From assembly GCA_949285535.1 (NCBI GenBank), contig CASDZP010000005.1, positions 1-64,000 of the forward strand: 64,000 nucleotides of DNA. Reading direction: 5' to 3'. The notes below the pieces were generated by a model. The model did not search any database. It was not told the origin of the DNA and worked only from the letters and a program-made list of their open reading frames with translations. Positions 61,489-64,000 of the stretch are shown here, one piece after another; within the stretch, counting starts at the first letter, position 1, and the number at the start of each line of letters is the position of its first letter. Position numbers and translations under genes: made by a program. The stretch is from an uncultured Alistipes sp. (GTDB lineage: Bacteria > Bacteroidota > Bacteroidia > Bacteroidales > Rikenellaceae).

Positions 61489-62436
61489 ATGCAATCACCA
61501 ACGAGACTGACTAAGATAGGTGTATTCTATGACGGTAATTTTCTACTACACACGTCTAATTATTACAACTACATCCATCCACAGAAAAGACGTCTCAGCA
61601 TAGGGGGAATACATCGTTTTTTGTGTAAAAAAGTGGCTGCGCTCGATGGTGTGAGCGAATCACTATGCAGAGTTACAGAAGCGCACTATTTCAGAGGTCG
61701 CCTCAATGCTTCTGAAGCGGCACAGCGTGGCAATCAGCTCTATAATGACCGTGTATTCGACGACATATTGATGTCGGAGGGTGTTCAGACCCATTATCTT
61801 CCTCTTCGCAATCTTTTCGGTCGCAAGGAGGAACGAGGCGTTGATGTGTGGTTGTCTCTCGAGGCTTTCGAACTCTCGATAATGCGCGGACTCGACGTTG
61901 TTGTGCTGGTCGCGTCCGACACAGACTACGTGCCTTTGGTACGCAAGCTGGTATGCCGTGGCGTGAGAGTCTTCCTCATGAGCTGGGAGTTCGAATACAC
62001 CAACGAGGACGGAAACAAGATTGTGACTAGAACATCTCACGAGCTGACAAACGTGGCTACCGTGACACTGCCGATGCACGACATAATAGAGGCAGGTTTC
62101 GAGTCTTCAGACTGCGTGATAAACGACATGTTCGTATCCGACAGCAAAAACAACGCGTTCTCGTCTCAACAGAAAAAAGAACGCAGCGATATCTTGTCCC
62201 TGAAGAACGGTTACGGCTTCATCCGTTACCCCAACAACAACCTTTTCTTCCACTACCAGAACGTAATAGGCGACTTTACGGAACTGAAAGTGGGAGACAC
62301 GGTCGAATTTGTCATCGACAAGAACGCCGAGGGTCAGGATATAGCCAAGTCGGTCAGAAAGGTGGACGACTCGCTCGATGAGTTCGACAACTGGGATTCA
62401 GAGTCTGACTCCATACTAAAAGACATGGATATTTAG
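61489..62436 (+). CDS. NYN nuclease-like domain fused to a cold-shock domain
   Basis: A 315-residue protein with two recognisable parts. Residues 8-200 form a NYN/PIN-like (LabA/DUF88) domain: the catalytic-type acids occur in GVFYDGNFLL, ERGVDVWLSLEAFE and LVASDTDYVPLVRKL, so metal-dependent RNase activity is possible. Residues 230-290 match a cold-shock OB domain (LSLKNGYGFIRYPNNNLFFHYQNV, KVGDTVEFVID). The acidic tail EFDNWDSESDSILKDMDI ends the chain. The order nuclease then RNA-binding domain suggests a cytoplasmic RNA-processing or decay factor. Its own leader is AT-rich; a hairpin terminator lies after the stop. Confidence 0.87.
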   Translation: MQSPTRLTKIGVFYDGNFLLHTSNYYNYIHPQKRRLSIGGIHRFLCKKVAALDGVSESLCRVTEAHYFRGRLNASEAAQRGNQLYNDRVFDDILMSEGVQTHYLPLRNLFGRKEERGVDVWLSLEAFELSIMRGLDVVVLVASDTDYVPLVRKLVCRGVRVFLMSWEFEYTNEDGNKIVTRTSHELTNVATVTLPMHDIIEAGFESSDCVINDMFVSDSKNNAFSSQQKKERSDILSLKNGYGFIRYPNNNLFFHYQNVIGDFTELKVGDTVEFVIDKNAEGQDIAKSVRKVDDSLDEFDNWDSESDSILKDMDI

Positions 62437-62473
62437 TTCTAAATAAGAATCCGAAATCCAAAAAAATTTTACG

Positions 62474-62497
62474 GGAGGGTTTACAGCCCTCCTTTTT
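62474..62497 (+). terminator. Terminator/attenuator just before thyA
   Basis: GGAGGG (62474-62479) pairs with CCCTCC (62487-62492), followed by five Ts. It ends 8 bases before the thyA ATG, so it either ends the NYN gene transcript or acts on thyA. Confidence 0.7.
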
Positions 62498-62505
62498 GAT
62501 AAGAT

Positions 62506-63300
62506 ATGAAACAGTACCACGACCTTCTCAGACGAATCATCGACGAGGGTGTCGAGCGTGGCGACCGCACGGGAACAGGCACAAAGAGCGTATTCGGTCA
62601 CCAGATGCGCTTCGACCTCTCGAAAGGTTTTCCACTGATGACAACCAAGAAACTGCACCTCCGTTCCATAATACACGAGCTTCTGTGGTTTTTGTCGGGC
62701 GACACCAATATCGAATATCTCCACCGCAACGGCGTGACCATATGGGACGAATGGGCTGACGAAAACGGCGACCTCGGACCCGTATATGGACACCAGTGGC
62801 GCAGTTGGCCGACACCAGACGGAGGAACGATTGACCAGATAAGCAATGTCATAGACCAGATAAAGAAAAATCCCGAATCGAGACGTCTCATCGTCTCGGC
62901 GTGGAATGTGGCGGAGGTTGACAAGATGGCTCTTCCCCCGTGTCACACGCTCTTTCAGTTCTATGTGGCTGACGGAAAACTGTCGTGCCAGCTCTATCAG
63001 CGTTCTGCCGACGTCTTTTTGGGCGTACCATTCAACATAGCATCTTACGCGCTTCTCACCATGATGGTGGCGCAGGTGACGGGACTGAAAGCGGGTGAAT
63101 TCGTCCACACAACGGGCGACACACACCTGTACCTCAATCACATCGAGCAGGCAAAACTGCAACTCTCTCGCACGCCGAGACCCTTGCCCGTAATGAAACT
63201 GAACGAGTCTGTGAACGATATTTTCGGTTTCAAATATGAAGATTTCACACTCGAAGGCTACGACCCTTATCCCTCGATAAAGGCGCCGATAGCCGTCTGA
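62506..63300 (+). CDS. thyA: Thymidylate synthase
   Basis: Cytoplasmic enzyme that methylates dUMP to dTMP with methylene-tetrahydrofolate. The 264-residue length and the catalytic Cys146 in [11 protein letters not shown] match E. coli ThyA exactly. Other conserved parts are [11 protein letters not shown] and [30 protein letters not shown] holds the RSAD phosphate-binding motif. The next gene is folA, which regenerates the folate, 15 bases away. The start at 62506 has a hairpin and T-run immediately upstream. Confidence 0.97.
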   Translation: MKQYHDLLRRIIDEGVERGDRTGTGTKSVFGHQMRFDLSKGFPLMTTKKLHLRSIIHELLWFLSGDTNIEYLHRNGVTIWDEWADENGDLGPVYGHQWRSWPTPDGGTIDQISNVIDQIKKNPESRRLIVSAWNVAEVDKMALPPCHTLFQFYVADGKLSCQLYQRSADVFLGVPFNIASYALLTMMVAQVTGLKAGEFVHTTGDTHLYLNHIEQAKLQLSRTPRPLPVMKLNESVNDIFGFKYEDFTLEGYDPYPSIKAPIAV

Positions 63301-63315
63301 CAACACGACAAAGAA

Positions 63316-63807
63316 ATGGCAAGAATATCATTGATAGCGGCAATAGCCTCCAACAGAGCTTTAGGTAAGGATAACAATCTGTTGTGGCACATAAGCGAAG
63401 ATTTGCGCCACTTCAAGGAGACGACCACGGGATGTGTGGTTATAATGGGCCGCCTTACATACGAATCAATGGGTCGTCTGCTCCCGAAGCGTACCAACGT
63501 GATAGTGACACGCAACGCCGACTATGCGGTCGAAGGTGCGGTCATGGTCCACTCTCTCGAAGAGGCGTTTGAAAAGTTCGCGTCTGAAGAAGAGATTTTC
63601 GTAATAGGCGGAGGCGAGATTTACAAAGCCTCGCTCCCGCTCGCCGACAGAGTCTATCTGACCGAGGTACAGAAAGAGTATGACGCCGACACCTTTTTCC
63701 CCGAACTCGACCCTACGGTGTGGAGGGAAAATTCACGCGTACATAACGAGCGGGGCGAGAAATTCGAATATCCGTTCGACTTTGTCGTGTATGACAGGAT
63801 AAGATAA
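63316..63807 (+). CDS. folA: Dihydrofolate reductase
   Basis: Reduces dihydrofolate made by ThyA. The N-terminus shows ISLIAAIASNRALGKDNNLLWHISEDL with the catalytic region (Glu/Asp in ISEDLRHFK). VIMGRLTYESMG and VIGGGEIYKASLPLADRVYLTEV are typical. Length 163 is normal. It is in one transcript with thyA and just ahead of nadA. Confidence 0.96.
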   Translation: MARISLIAAIASNRALGKDNNLLWHISEDLRHFKETTTGCVVIMGRLTYESMGRLLPKRTNVIVTRNADYAVEGAVMVHSLEEAFEKFASEEEIFVIGGGEIYKASLPLADRVYLTEVQKEYDADTFFPELDPTVWRENSRVHNERGEKFEYPFDFVVYDRIR

Positions 63808-63825
63808 TGACAAAAAAGCATTGAT

Positions 63826-64000
63826 ATGAGCACAAACGAACATACAGAGATACAAGAGCAGATAGAGAAGATAAAAGAGCTTAAAAAGAGCCGAAACGCC
63901 ATTATTTTGGCTCACTACTATACCCGCCCGGAGGTTCAGCAGGTAGCCGATTATGTAGGCGATAGTCTGCAGTTGGCTCGTGCGGCGCAGGGAACTGACG
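63826..64000 (+). CDS. nadA: Quinolinate synthase, 5' part
   Basis: The first 58 codons of a gene that runs off the window. The sequence [21 protein letters not shown] is the diagnostic N-terminal block of NadA, the [4Fe-4S] enzyme that condenses iminoaspartate with dihydroxyacetone phosphate to quinolinate for NAD. The first 22 residues are a charged, unconserved leader. It starts 18 bases after the folA stop. Confidence 0.92.
   Translation, partial: MSTNEHTEIQEQIEKIKELKKSRNAIILAHYYTRPEVQQVADYVGDSLQLARAAQGTD

Overview
The window looks like a chromosomal segment from a member of the Bacteroidales (phylum Bacteroidota). The signs are promoters of the TAnnTTTG type in front of nearly every RNA gene and many protein genes, A-rich rather than Shine-Dalgarno leaders, family content typical of gut Bacteroidota (GH92, GH38 and GH2 glycosidases, a FucP-type MFS permease, GH3-type acyl-adenylating protein, NhaD antiporter), and a mur/fts cluster in the Bacteroidota order with long C-terminal extensions on FtsW and FtsZ. 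The genus cannot be fixed from the sequence alone.

Layout. 0.2-3.0 kb: a secreted GH2 glycosidase with a changed catalytic position, then an APS/PAPS reductase. 3.0-13.4 kb: a divergent AraC regulator and a mannose locus (phosphomannose isomerase-like protein, ROK kinase, GH92 lipoprotein, MFS permease, secreted GH38) closed by a strong terminator. 13.8-14.3 kb: RNase HI. 14.5-26.9 kb: murE-mraY-murD-ftsW-murG-murC-ftsQ-ftsA-ftsZ, all on the plus strand and tightly packed. 27.4-28.5 kb: pdxA. 28.7-32.9 kb: an AT-rich accessory stretch with an unrecognised 480-residue protein, a large structured RNA resembling 6S RNA, two overlapping zinc-ribbon genes, a broken OB-fold gene and a small conserved protein. 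33.0-34.8 kb: tRNA-Leu, an orphan histidine kinase, tRNA-Gln. 35.1-47.5 kb: a minus-strand run of housekeeping genes (methyltransferase, U32 protein, rdgB, uvrC, M23/LysM lipoprotein, trxB, asd, class A PBP, nhaD, tRNA-Arg). 47.9-52.6 kb: tRNA-Val, tsaB, lrp, kbl, and a tandem pair of related TetR-type regulators. 53-64 kb: rsmF-like gene, deoxynucleoside kinase, GH3 protein, initiator tRNA, a secreted YD-repeat-like protein, radC, mltG, the SRP RNA, rsmI, an acidic protein, a NYN plus cold-shock protein, thyA, folA and the start of nadA.

The most unusual feature is a dispersed element present three times (about 27.0, 34.9 and 52.8 kb). Its core of roughly 100 bp is highly conserved, ends in the inverted pair TGCCGAC/GTCGGCA, and contains two further hairpins. 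At each site the element is joined to a long, perfect or near-perfect inverted copy of the sequence next to it, centred on a hairpin loop: 85-bp arms built from the ftsZ 3' end, 37-bp arms after tRNA-Gln, and 64-bp perfect arms built from the 3' end of a tetR gene. The core is shared, but the palindrome at each locus is made from local sequence. No transposase is encoded in the window. This suggests a non-autonomous element that spreads or is fixed by a fold-back copying step at transcription terminators; an assembly artefact must be excluded.
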